Below, one piece after another: positions 8,892-16,367 of a stretch of DNA of 64,000 nucleotides (position 1 is its first letter; the number at the start of each line of letters is the position of its first letter). This stretch comes from Oceanobacillus sp. FSL K6-2867 (GTDB taxonomy: Bacteria; Bacillota; Bacilli; Bacillales; Amphibacillaceae): positions 3,100,001 through 3,164,000 of the forward strand of contig NZ_CP150144.1 in assembly GCF_037963145.1 (NCBI RefSeq), written 5' to 3'. The position numbers and the translations under genes are program-made. The notes below the pieces were generated by a model. The model was not told where the DNA came from, did not search any database, and saw only the letters and a list, made by a program, of their open reading frames with translations.

Positions 8892-9071
8892 CTAAATAAG
8901 GTACTTATTTGCTATGTACCCGTATTTACCGCTATCTATTGTACGCTCACTGGTAAGATGGAAACATTTTAGGTGTACCACTGTATAAAGTTCATCGATA
9001 ACTACATTCTCATTAAAATTAATTATTTGGTGGCAAACTCCGCAACATAGATTGCCAATAACTGATTGCAT
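8892..9071 (-). CDS. Small hypothetical protein with CxxC/HxxC zinc-finger-like pattern
   Basis: A 59-residue reading frame with AAGGAG 8 bases before the ATG at 9071; a GTG at 9080 overlaps that ribosome site and is less likely. The protein has Cys-Gly-Val-Cys-His near residue 10 and His-Leu-Lys-Cys near residue 33, a spacing compatible with one LIM/treble-clef-like zinc site. I do not recognise a named family. It stands alone between degenerate DNA on both sides, so it may be a survivor of an otherwise decayed segment. Its real start signal and ordered cysteine pattern favour a true gene. Confidence 0.5.
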   Translation of the reverse strand: MQSVIGNLCCGVCHQIINFNENVVIDELYTVVHLKCFHLTSERTIDSGKYGYIANKYLI

Positions 9072-9238
9072 TTTTTCCACTCCTTCTTAAATGTATTCGA
9101 TATAAATTAACCTTTTCCTTCCGCACTATTGCTGTTTATATACAATTATAAATGGCAAGTGGCTCCCAATACCAATTTTGGCTCATGCAATTTATCACAC
9201 GTTCTATTTATTAGGTCTAATTAAAATATCCAGCAGAT

Positions 9239-9547
9239 GTCGATACAATCTCGAAATGGAGTATTGGAATGCGTTTGCCATTTACAGGTCCAGTTGAGCA
9301 GCGAGATATCAATGGATTAGACACACATCTTGCAATTAATTAATATGTTTACCCGACACTGGAGAATACGGAAGAGCCTCTAGAAATACTGAAAAATCAT
9401 GTTGCAGATGAAGCGGTAGGAATAAAAACAGGTAGAGGTTTTTATGATTGGAAAGCAATTGATGTTGATAGATATTTAGAAAATAAAATTCAATTATTGA
9501 TAAAGCTCAGTACAATGATGAAAATGTCAGAGGAGCGAGAGTCTTGA
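9239..9547 (+). pseudogene. 3-hydroxyacyl-CoA dehydrogenase-family gene, 3' remnant
   Basis: Translating this strand gives the C-terminal domain of a 3-hydroxyacyl-CoA dehydrogenase-type protein: ADVDTISKWSIGMRLPFTGP, then VGIKTGRGFYDW, the classic family ending. One in-frame TAA interrupts it near 9334-9336 and no Rossmann domain lies upstream, so it is a truncated and broken gene. Related short segments without a stable frame extend to about 9180. The remaining stop overlaps the TTG start of the next broken gene, showing the two were once an operon. Original substrate unknown; L-gulonate 3-dehydrogenase is another member of this fold. Confidence 0.7.
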
Positions 9548-10474
9548 AGAATATTGCATTTGTTAAAAAATCAGATCAGAAACATGATGTTTCTTTTGTA
9601 GAACAGGAGCTGCCTGAATTAAAGCCAGATGAATGTGTAATCAAAGTCAATGCTGTCGGTATATGTGGCAGTGATTTGCATATGTATGAAGGCGCTAAGG
9701 GCTATGAATGGGTTACATATCCTTTAGTATTAGGGCATGAAGTAACAGGAACGATTATTGAGGTTGGACAAGATGTATCAGAAGATTTCCTTTCTAAGCG
9801 AATCGTGATTGATCCTTAGATAAGCTGTGGCGTTTGTGACTTCTGTAAAAAGGGTGAGACAAATCGCTGTGATAATAGCTCATACAAAATAGTGAAAGTA
9901 CCTATTGAATCTTTACGCTATCGATTTCGTGAAGCGGGTGGATTAGCGAAATATATGATAGAAAAGGCAGATAATTGTATTGTTATTGAAGATGCTATTT
10001 CTGATGAAGTGACAGCAATTTCAGAAACATTAGCGGTGAGCTATACTGCTGCCATTAAAATACCAGAACTCGAGAATAAAAGGATCAGTTGTTGGTCCAG
10101 GACCAATTGATTTAGGTGTCTTAGCTATTTTAATTGGAAAAGGGAATCAGCAAGCAGATATTTTGGGAACGAGTATGGATGCGGAGCGGCTGCATTTAGC
10201 TCTAGAAATTGGAGCAAAAAAGACTTTTATGAGTCCGGAAGACAATTTAAATGATGAGGCATTTTCAGGTTATGATGCAGTGAATGATTGCTTCGCTCAT
10301 CCTAGTGTGCCAGCAAATGCTGCGAAACTCTTAAAAAGGGGAGGGCAGCTTGTATTGGTCGGTATTAATAATTCAGCGTTCTCTGTCGCAATGGATCAAG
10401 TAGTTCGCGGGGAAATAACGATAAATGGGAGTTACGGTATTACACGAAAGAATTATGAAGAAGTGAGATTGTAA
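9544..10474 (+). pseudogene. Zinc-dependent dehydrogenase pseudogene
   Basis: The three pieces read as one sorbitol-dehydrogenase-type protein. Piece one (9544-9819) has CGSDLHMYEGAKGYEWV and GHEVTG, then a TAG interrupts at 9817-9819 where a sense codon is expected. The same frame continues with the structural zinc cysteines CGVCDFC and later ETLAVS. A frameshift near 10075-10085 precedes GPGPIDLGVLA, the nucleotide-binding motif, in another frame. The gene then stops at 10474, missing roughly the last 50-60 residues. It resembles the intact dehydrogenase at 3301-4305 in the KGYE segment. TTG with a GAGGAG ribosome site was the likely start. Non-functional as read, unless the window carries sequencing errors. 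Confidence 0.85.
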
Positions 10475-10478
10475 TATT

Positions 10479-10520
10479 AACTGTGTAAGTAAGAATTGTA
10501 CGCTCTCTACTTACACAGTT
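10479..10520 (+). terminator. 13-bp inverted repeat after the dehydrogenase pseudogene
   Basis: AACTGTGTAAGTA pairs perfectly with TACTTACACAGTT across a 16-base loop, 5 bases after the pseudogene stop. No strong T-run follows. Position suggests an old transcription end. Confidence 0.5.
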
Positions 10521-10633
10521 TAGTTTACACTCCCACTAATGGGTTTTTATCACTTATTTAAGAAACTTTGGTTTCTTCTAAGTTGTATCTCGTGCACCAT
10601 ATCAATGCTTTGAATCACTAAAGAAGGCCTTAT

Positions 10634-10660
10634 AAAGAAAAAACCACCGAACTGGTGGTT
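10634..10660 (-). terminator. Rho-independent terminator, minus strand
   Basis: Read on the minus strand, AACCACC-AGTTC-GGTGGTT is followed at once by TTTTCTTT, a textbook intrinsic terminator. It ends transcripts coming from the XRE-cupin regulator and the gene tail at 10684-10830. Confidence 0.75.
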
Positions 10661-10683
10661 GTAAAATTTCTGGAAGGAATACT

Positions 10684-10827
10684 TATAATGAAAGACCTCT
10701 ATCTTTTTTGCTCTCTTTTTCTACCTTCTGTTCTTTATTATTCTGTTTTTCCTTTTTTTGTTGAATATGCTTATCAAATTGTTCTGTCTCTTCTTTAAAG
10801 GACTTACCGAATCCGTCTTTATCAGCT
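10684..10827 (-). pseudogene. C-terminal tail of an unidentified gene
   Basis: On the minus strand a short open stretch encodes a highly charged tail: DKDGFGKSFKEETEQFDKHI followed by a Lys/Gln/Glu-rich segment and a stop just before the terminator at 10634-10660. A TAA lies in frame immediately upstream, so no start or body of the protein is present. Charged tails like this are common at the cytoplasmic ends of membrane transporters, but I cannot name the family. It lies directly downstream of the regulator gene and is probably a deletion remnant. Confidence 0.35.
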
Positions 10828-10873
10828 ACTTTTTACATATTGTTTTTTTGGGGTATCGTCAGGGAAATGCGGA

Positions 10874-11443
10874 TTACGCTCTGTTATATATCCATAGAAT
10901 TGTTGTTACAGAATCACTACTATTTTCCCAAGATTTTGATAGCGAACCATCCATTGTCATGGTATCTCCTTCACTTAGAACATAATTTACATTCTCCACT
11001 TCAATTTCCAATTTCCCTTCTAGAATTAATAAAAATTCATCCACTCCATTGTTAGAAAACTTACTAGAAGTTGATGCACCAGGGTTTAGCTTAGAAAGGT
11101 ATACCTCTAATTTGCTATCAGGGTGTGTCAGTAAATATTCTAGCATATTATTTGTTGATCCAGAGGATAAAGAAGGTCTTTCGCTTTTTCGAATAATGAC
11201 TGGTTTTTTACTTTGGCTCTCCTGATTAACATTGTCACTAAAAAGCATAGTCAATTTAACATCAATTGCATCAACTAATTTAATAATAGAATCGATGGAA
11301 GCATTTGTGAGTCCTCTTTCAAATTGACTAATAAAACTAGGAGTTAATCCAGTTTTTTTACTTACCTTGTTAATAGAAATACTTTTATTCAATCGCATAT
11401 CTCTAATTTTTTTACCAATCTCTATTTGAGAATATTCTTCCAA
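10874..11443 (-). CDS. XRE-family regulator with C-terminal cupin domain
   Basis: A 189-residue transcription factor. Residues about 10-65 form a helix-turn-helix (IGKKIRDMRLNKSISINKVSKKTGLTPSFISQFERG), and residues about 115-185 a single cupin sensor domain (NNGVDEFLLILEGKLEIEVENVNYVLSEGDTM). This architecture is common among regulators of amine, amino acid and polyamine metabolism. The gene is divergent from the Spo0E-like gene at 11675 and shares its intergenic region, which holds a copy of the TTAAGTATAGCTTAA-like motif also found at the amine oxidase/cupin locus. Regulation of that locus by this protein is therefore possible but only an inference. Length is normal. Confidence 0.9.
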   Translation of the reverse strand: MEEYSQIEIGKKIRDMRLNKSISINKVSKKTGLTPSFISQFERGLTNASIDSIIKLVDAIDVKLTMLFSDNVNQESQSKKPVIIRKSERPSLSSGSTNNMLEYLLTHPDSKLEVYLSKLNPGASTSSKFSNNGVDEFLLILEGKLEIEVENVNYVLSEGDTMTMDGSLSKSWENSSDSVTTILWIYNRA

Positions 11444-11608
11444 TTATTTCCCCCCTTAATGTAAAACACATTGACTGCATATATAATAACAAATTTCATA
11501 TCTCCAAACACCATGATTAAATGGAAGCTAGCTGAATAAACAGTATCGGTTATGCTATGAGTTGGGGATTAACAAAAAATGTTTTTTTGAATTAATATAT
11601 ATGTTATA

Positions 11609-11623
11609 TTAATTATAGCTTAA
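11609..11623. promoter_or_regulatory. Operator-like motif, copy upstream of Spo0E-like gene
   Basis: TTAATTATAGCTTAA differs at one base from the motif TTAAGTATAGCTTAA found at 13630. It lies in the divergent region between the XRE-cupin gene and the Spo0E-like gene. Chance similarity is possible in AT-rich DNA. Confidence 0.35.
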
Positions 11624-11674
11624 TTAACTCACACTTAATAGGTCGTGAGTGAATAAAATAGGGGGAAAATTATC

Positions 11675-11824
11675 GTGGTTAAAGAGGCTTTATTAGAAAA
11701 AATTGAAGAATATAGAGAGATAATGATTTCATTGAGTGATTATAATGATTTGAATTCTACAGTGGTCATTGAATCCAGCATGGAATTAGATGAATTAATT
11801 AATGAATATCAAAAACTTTCATAG
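11675..11824 (+). CDS. Spo0E-like sporulation regulatory protein-aspartate phosphatase
   Basis: A 49-residue protein, GTG start, with a GGGGGA ribosome site 9 bases upstream. Its two-helix pattern LLEKIEEYREIMISL ... VVIESSMELDELINEYQKL matches the Spo0E family, whose S-x-ELD motif is visible as SSMELD near residue 35. Family members remove the phosphate from Spo0A and delay sporulation. The gene is followed by a strong hairpin at 11881-11920. Its presence supports a spore-forming Bacillaceae host. Family assignment rests on the motif and size, which fit well. Confidence 0.8.
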   Translation: MVKEALLEKIEEYREIMISLSDYNDLNSTVVIESSMELDELINEYQKLS

Positions 11825-11880
11825 TCATCACATAACATCACTATGATTACACTATTAATAGATGGATTATACTGCAATAT

Positions 11881-11920
11881 CAAAAGGTCTACTAAACCTT
11901 AGAGTTTAGTAGACCTTTTG
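11881..11920 (+). terminator. Hairpin terminator after Spo0E-like gene
   Basis: A perfect 17-bp stem (CAAAAGGTCTACTAAAC / GTTTAGTAGACCTTTTG) with a 6-base loop, 56 bases after the stop. The arms end in a short T-run, so it can act on either strand and also lies just downstream of the convergent amine oxidase gene. Confidence 0.75.
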
Positions 11921-12023
11921 GATCTTAAAATGTTATAGGGAGACAAATTATTCTGATTGTAGGTAATAATAAAACCGTTTTCATTTATTTGCTCCCTTAG
12001 TTAATATTACATGACAATCTAAT

Positions 12024-13352
12024 TTAATTTTTTGCCAAAGCTAGTTCCTGTTCTTGCAGATATTTTTCTACACGTTTACTAGTAGTTATTCCAGTCTCAA
12101 TAGCTCCATCCATATAACCAACCCAGCCTTTGGCGAAATCTGATCCAGCCAAGAACAATCCGTTTTCCGTGTTAGGAACTTCTTTAACATATTTTGATAA
12201 CTGATTTTTCTTTAATACTCCCCATGTTCCTTGAGAAAACTCATCCTTTACCCAATTATGTCCAGCACTTTCAATTACTTCAATATCAGGTAGCCAATGA
12301 CGAAATGCTTTCTCAACTTCTTTAGGATCTTCCATATTCAGAGTTGAATCGTTACCGAAGCCCATTAGGATAGCTTCATCTCCGTCTATATATTCTGCAT
12401 GAGCACTGTTCACTGGATATTCTGGGCCCGCTTTCAATTTCACTGAACTCGTAAGTCCACGTACTTTTGCCCATACTTTTATCCCTCTGCTTGATTGTTT
12501 TTCGGATGAGAATTGGCGTAATTCAGCCGGTAAAGCTGGCTTAAATTCAATATTATTAATTACATTTACTGGTACTGCAACAATCACAGATTTGGCTGTG
12601 AAATCGCTTCCATTTCTGGTAGTCACTTTATAACCCTTATCTGTCTTTTCAATTACTGATACAGGAGTAGATAGTTGCAAGTCTGCTTTACTATCATTGG
12701 CGATAGATTCGATTAGCGATTTAGTACCGGTTTCAATACTAAATAATTCAAACGTGTCTTGAAACTGATTCATATCATGACCTGTGAGGGCAGCCCATCG
12801 ATAAGCTTGCGCCAAGCCAGGTTGATCCAAGTCATCCGTACTAGTATATTCACTCCAAGTAGATTCTAGTATACTATAGACATCTTTACTTACCAATGGT
12901 TTTACTGCTTTTAATCTATCTGCCACAGAAAGATGATCGACTTCCTCTAAAGTATTGTCAAAGAAAGGATTATATGGACGAGGAAAGTAATCTCGGCCAC
13001 CCTTTAAGAATTCTTCCATACCAATCATGTGTTTTTCTTGCAATTCTTCATATGTTCCGGACTTCACTTTACCGTCTTTAATCCAGTACGCTTTCTCCAT
13101 TGTTGGACTTTCTCTTACTTGTAAGTTATAGCGTGTAAGTTCCGCCCACATATGAGGCTGGTTCCAATGAACATAGGTTCCACCTATTTCAATGTTCTTA
13201 CCCAATCGATTATCTGTCCAAGTTCGACCACCGATACGATTTCTTCCCTCTAAGACCAACGTTTTGAACCCTCTATTACTTAGCTCTCTTGATGCTGTTA
13301 CTCCAGAAAATCCAGCTCCAACAATGATTACATCATAATTAGTACTTGTCAT
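12024..13352 (-). CDS. Flavin-dependent monoamine oxidase family protein
   Basis: A 442-residue FAD enzyme. The dinucleotide-binding motif VIIVGAGFSGVTASREL is at residues 8-24, followed by GRNRIGGRTWT near 36 and the C-terminal FAD-contact segment GLFLAGSDFAKGWVGYMDGAIETG near residue 400, all typical of the amine oxidase superfamily (monoamine, putrescine and tyramine oxidases). It lacks a signal peptide and is likely cytosolic. It is divergent from an EutQ-like cupin gene across a 330-base region rich in palindromes, which suggests shared control. The amine substrate cannot be read from the sequence. Confidence 0.88.
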   Translation of the reverse strand: MTSTNYDVIIVGAGFSGVTASRELSNRGFKTLVLEGRNRIGGRTWTDNRLGKNIEIGGTYVHWNQPHMWAELTRYNLQVRESPTMEKAYWIKDGKVKSGTYEELQEKHMIGMEEFLKGGRDYFPRPYNPFFDNTLEEVDHLSVADRLKAVKPLVSKDVYSILESTWSEYTSTDDLDQPGLAQAYRWAALTGHDMNQFQDTFELFSIETGTKSLIESIANDSKADLQLSTPVSVIEKTDKGYKVTTRNGSDFTAKSVIVAVPVNVINNIEFKPALPAELRQFSSEKQSSRGIKVWAKVRGLTSSVKLKAGPEYPVNSAHAEYIDGDEAILMGFGNDSTLNMEDPKEVEKAFRHWLPDIEVIESAGHNWVKDEFSQGTWGVLKKNQLSKYVKEVPNTENGLFLAGSDFAKGWVGYMDGAIETGITTSKRVEKYLQEQELALAKN

Positions 13353-13408
13353 TTTTAATATCCTCCTCTTATTATTTTTTAAAAATTGAATAGCTTATAT
13401 TCCCTCCT

Positions 13409-13440
13409 ATTAAGTATAACTTAGTTAAGCTATACTTAAT
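13409..13440. promoter_or_regulatory. 32-bp near-perfect palindrome, probable operator
   Basis: Two facing copies of a 16-base unit, ATTAAGTATAACTTAG and TTAAGCTATACTTAAT, form an almost perfect dyad 57 bases upstream of the amine oxidase start. The unit recurs at 13630-13646 by the cupin gene. The regulator is unknown. Confidence 0.6.
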
Positions 13441-13552
13441 ATACTTTATATTATAAACATTAATATTTTAATGAAAAGTAGGAATTTTAAAATCATATAG
13501 ATTTTTTTAAAAATGTACTATACGCATATATATAATATATACCTTTAAAAAT

Positions 13553-13576
13553 TATAGTATGCATAATCATACTATA
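13553..13576. promoter_or_regulatory. 24-bp inverted repeat in the divergent amine oxidase/cupin region
   Basis: Nine-base arms TATAGTATG / CATACTATA flank a 6-base centre. It differs in sequence from the neighbouring TTAAGTATAGCTTAA units and lies midway between the divergent genes, so it may bind a second protein or be a chance AT-rich dyad. Confidence 0.4.
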
Positions 13577-13629
13577 TGATTAAAAAGACCATACTGTACA
13601 ATGTAAAAAATAGATATATACTAGTATCT

Positions 13630-13646
13630 ATTAAGTATAGCTTAAT
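13630..13646. promoter_or_regulatory. Operator-like motif upstream of cupin gene
   Basis: ATTAAGTATAGCTTAAT is itself a near palindrome and matches the half units of the 32-bp dyad at 13409-13440. It lies 37 bases before the cupin start, a position suited to blocking transcription. Confidence 0.55.
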
Positions 13647-13682
13647 AATACTTACCAATAATTAAATTATAGGAGGATAATC

Positions 13683-14084
13683 ATGACTAAACCATTAGCT
13701 AGCAAACCAGGATTTGAAATCTTTAAAGTAGCAGATTTAGAAAAAAAATATCCATTACTAGATTTAGGTAAAATGATTGACAAACGAGGAGTAAACAGCG
13801 AAATTGTAGATATCCCAATAACGGAATCGTTAAATCCACTTACAATCGGCTTGTTCTCAATGAAGCCAGGAGATTCATTTGATTTCTTATATGAAACACT
13901 AGAATTCAAAGTTGTAACAAAAGGGAAATTTGTCCTCCGTGACGAAGAAGGCAACCGTCACGTTGCAGAAACAGGAGATATAATCCTATTCTCACCAAAT
14001 GTACCAGTTGTATTTGATGGTGAAAGTGATGGAGAGGCAATCTACACGAAACATGCACCAGCTGATCCAGGAATGATGAATTAA
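13683..14084 (+). CDS. Cupin-domain protein, EutQ-like
   Basis: A 133-residue single-domain cupin with AGGAGG 7 bases before the ATG. The barrel is visible from about residue 50 (GLFSMKPGDSFDFLYETLEFKVVTKGKFVLRDEEGNRH) to GDIILFSPNVPVVFDGES. Histidines usual for metal binding in the first cupin motif are not obvious. It resembles the C-terminal domain of EutQ, the ethanolamine utilisation acetate kinase/cupin, and stand-alone relatives found next to amine oxidases. Divergent pairing with the flavin amine oxidase suggests a role in amine breakdown. A long perfect terminator follows. Confidence 0.78.
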   Translation: MTKPLASKPGFEIFKVADLEKKYPLLDLGKMIDKRGVNSEIVDIPITESLNPLTIGLFSMKPGDSFDFLYETLEFKVVTKGKFVLRDEEGNRHVAETGDIILFSPNVPVVFDGESDGEAIYTKHAPADPGMMN

Positions 14085-14101
14085 TTAATATACATTGAAA
14101 T

Positions 14102-14144
14102 AATAAAGCCAATGTTTTCTTAAATAGAAAACATTGGCTTTATT
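14102..14144 (+). terminator. Strong intrinsic terminator after cupin gene
   Basis: A perfect 19-bp stem (AATAAAGCCAATGTTTTCT with its complement) and 5-base loop, 18 bases after the stop codon. The second arm ends in TTTATT. It can act on both strands. Confidence 0.8.
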
Positions 14145-14549
14145 CATATAGAATTAACATATGTTTTCAGAATTTTGTTGTCTTGTCCACGAGAGGAAGA
14201 AGTATCTATTTAATAAACTGATGCATTTGTAGGGGGGGATAGATTTAATTCAACAAGTCATGGAAAAATACTAGAAGCTGAAGCACTAGAGAAAAAAGCA
14301 AACGATAGTAATAGGGTGAATATACTGAATAATAAAACCCGTTCTTCTAGTAAATGTATACTCTACTACTTTATTAAATTAGACCCCATTGATCTTGCGT
14401 AGAAGTGGGCCCACATCATAAAAAAGGTGTGGGCCATTTTTCAATTAATATAGTAGTTACTCTATGGCAAAGCAACAGACTACCAACCTATTAAGGTTGT
14501 TTTCTCTTTAATCTTGATTAATTCAAGTCGGTTTATTAACGCTTTTAGA
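14145..14549. other. Intergenic stretch with one further terminator, no clear gene
   Basis: A short frame near 14240-14400 encodes about 50 residues but has no start signal or recognisable family, so I leave it out as a gene. A hairpin at 14408-14435 (GGCCCACA / TGTGGGCC followed by ATTTTTC) looks like a working plus-strand terminator and hints that a gene 3' end once lay here. Confidence 0.45.
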
Positions 14550-14717
14550 TTAATTTTTTAAAGGATAAAAGATTAACACTCCAACCAATAGAAAAGTGAT
14601 CAGTCCTCCGAGTCCAGAAGTTATAAGAGAAGTTTCTGCTGGATACTGCCATTTAAGGAACCCTAGAATGAGAGCTAGTATCCATCCGATAATATGAATT
14701 TTTGTTTGTCGTTTCAA
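14550..14717 (-). CDS. Small predicted membrane protein
   Basis: A 55-residue protein starting at TTG, with GGAGG 9 bases upstream. It has a basic N-terminus (KRQTK), one hydrophobic helix (IIGWILALILGFL) at residues 9-21 and a second (LITSGLGGLITFLLVGVLIFY) at residues 31-51, so it is a two-span membrane peptide. I do not recognise a family. It is a single gene with AT-rich DNA on both sides. Its ribosome site and two clean helices argue for a true gene. Confidence 0.6.
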   Translation of the reverse strand: MKRQTKIHIIGWILALILGFLKWQYPAETSLITSGLGGLITFLLVGVLIFYPLKN

Positions 14718-14974
14718 TTCTTATTACCTCCAAAAGGAATTGTCTTGTTAGCGCTCTTTTTTCACAAATGTACCAGCTGCAACGGTTTATTGTTACGCAA
14801 TCGTTCTTTCCCTTGGTAATGAACACTGTTATTTCCACTCTCATCTGAAATCTCAATCGTGCAATTGAAAAGATCATTGAGAAAGGTTGATCTGCCTATG
14901 AAATTCCCTTTGCTAATAAACTATACAAACATAATGGTGAAGATGCAAAGTATAATAACGTAAGTCCAATTTAA

Positions 14975-16285
14975 TTATTTTGTTAATCCTAAATGTTCAC
15001 GGAAGGTGTGACCTTCATAATTCTTTCTGAAGAGACCTCTTCTTTGCATTTCAGGAACAATCAGTTCCACAAAGTCTTCTAAACTGCCTGGTAATGTAGG
15101 AGGCATAAGATTAAATCCGTCAGCAACACCAGCTTCAAACCAGACCTCCATCTGATCCACAATGTCTTCGGGTGTACCTATCAATGTATGATGTCCACCG
15201 CCTGCACTAAGATAACCTAGTAATTCTTTTACTGTAGGTTGTGTATCATGAATAATTTCCAGTATTGTTTCGTAACGTCCAACTGGACCAGTAAATTCTT
15301 CTACTGGAGGTAATGGAGGTACTGCTTTATCAATTTCCCAATTTGAACAGTCCTGCTGAATAAAGAAACTCAACTGTTTTAAAGCAGTTTCGATAGGTAA
15401 TTGCTCATCTAATGCTGCTTTTTTGCCTAAAGCTTCCTCACGCGTATGCCCTACATAAGTGACTAGGCCAGGGAATACTTTAATATGTCTATTGCTGTCT
15501 TCGCTTTGTTTAACTTGTTCATCTAATTTTTTACGAAAACTTTTTGCTTGCTTTAAGTTCCACGACACGGAATAGACTGCATCGGCATATTTTGCGGCTA
15601 ATGCAATGCCTTGTTTAGATGCTCCCGCTTGCATGGATACTGGTTTGCCTTGCGGACTTTTGGGTGTGGTGGATGGGCCATGCACTTTAAAATACGTACC
15701 ATCGTGATGAAAAGGCTGAATGTTTGATGGATTTATCAATTTCCTTTCTTCTCGATGATGCAGAAACGCATTATTGTCCCATGAAAGAAATAACTTGTTC
15801 ATTAAAGCAGCGAATTCATCTGCCTTTTCATAACGTTTGTCACGAGGTGGCAGTTCTTCCATACTATGATTCATCGCCTCAAAATCAGTCATGGAGGTAA
15901 CGAGATTCCAGCCAACTCGCCCTTTTGTAATATGGTCTAAACTTAAGAGCTGTCGTGAAGCTGTGAAAGGATTAGAAAAAGTGCTTGAAATTGTTGCAAC
16001 TAATCCAACATGATTTGTCACTTGCGAAATAGCTGTTAAATTGACTACTGGATCAAACCAAAATGCTGGCATATCACTGGCATTTTTAGCTGGAAATGAT
16101 TGATTATCAGCAAAAAATACTGCGTCAAAATAACCTTTTTCCGCTACTTGTGCTAAAGATTGATAATAAGAAATATCCCCAATATGTTCAACGCTTGAGT
16201 CAGGCATTAACCAAGCAGCTTGATGGTGTCCACAACCATACAGCAAAATACCTAAATGCAGTTGTCTTTCTTTCGTTTTTGTCAT
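14975..16285 (-). CDS. LLM-class flavin-dependent monooxygenase (NtaA/SnaA/DszA type)
   Basis: A 436-residue luciferase-like monooxygenase that would use reduced FMN from a partner reductase and oxygen. The N-terminus LHLGILLYGCGHHQAAW, AVFFADN near residue 57, GRVGWNLVTSMTDFEAMNHS near 133, ARE-type Q/AGASKQGIALAAKYADAVYS near 220 and the C-terminal DGFNLMPPTLPGSLEDFVELIVPEMQRRG are diagnostic of the nitrilotriacetate/pristinamycin/dibenzothiophene-sulfone group. It sits 83 bases after an SDR gene on the same strand, and the pair is preceded by a TPP riboswitch, so its expression should fall when thiamine diphosphate is plentiful. That points to thiamine-precursor salvage or modification, but no such function is established for it. 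Confidence 0.9.
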   Translation of the reverse strand: MTKTKERQLHLGILLYGCGHHQAAWLMPDSSVEHIGDISYYQSLAQVAEKGYFDAVFFADNQSFPAKNASDMPAFWFDPVVNLTAISQVTNHVGLVATISSTFSNPFTASRQLLSLDHITKGRVGWNLVTSMTDFEAMNHSMEELPPRDKRYEKADEFAALMNKLFLSWDNNAFLHHREERKLINPSNIQPFHHDGTYFKVHGPSTTPKSPQGKPVSMQAGASKQGIALAAKYADAVYSVSWNLKQAKSFRKKLDEQVKQSEDSNRHIKVFPGLVTYVGHTREEALGKKAALDEQLPIETALKQLSFFIQQDCSNWEIDKAVPPLPPVEEFTGPVGRYETILEIIHDTQPTVKELLGYLSAGGGHHTLIGTPEDIVDQMEVWFEAGVADGFNLMPPTLPGSLEDFVELIVPEMQRRGLFRKNYEGHTFREHLGLTK

Positions 16286-16367
16286 TTTATTTGCACCTCA
16301 ACATACATCATTATTAACTGTCTTGTATATTCCGTTTTTGAAGGATCAGCTATCGTATTTTAAGCTA

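Noticed and set aside
10758..11055. Plus-strand frames over the end of the XRE-cupin gene
   Set aside because: They are complementary shadows of the regulator and of the gene tail, without ribosome sites.
14240..14400. Small plus-strand frame of about 50 residues after the cupin gene
   Set aside because: No ribosome site, no recognisable motif; could be a degraded gene end but cannot be supported.
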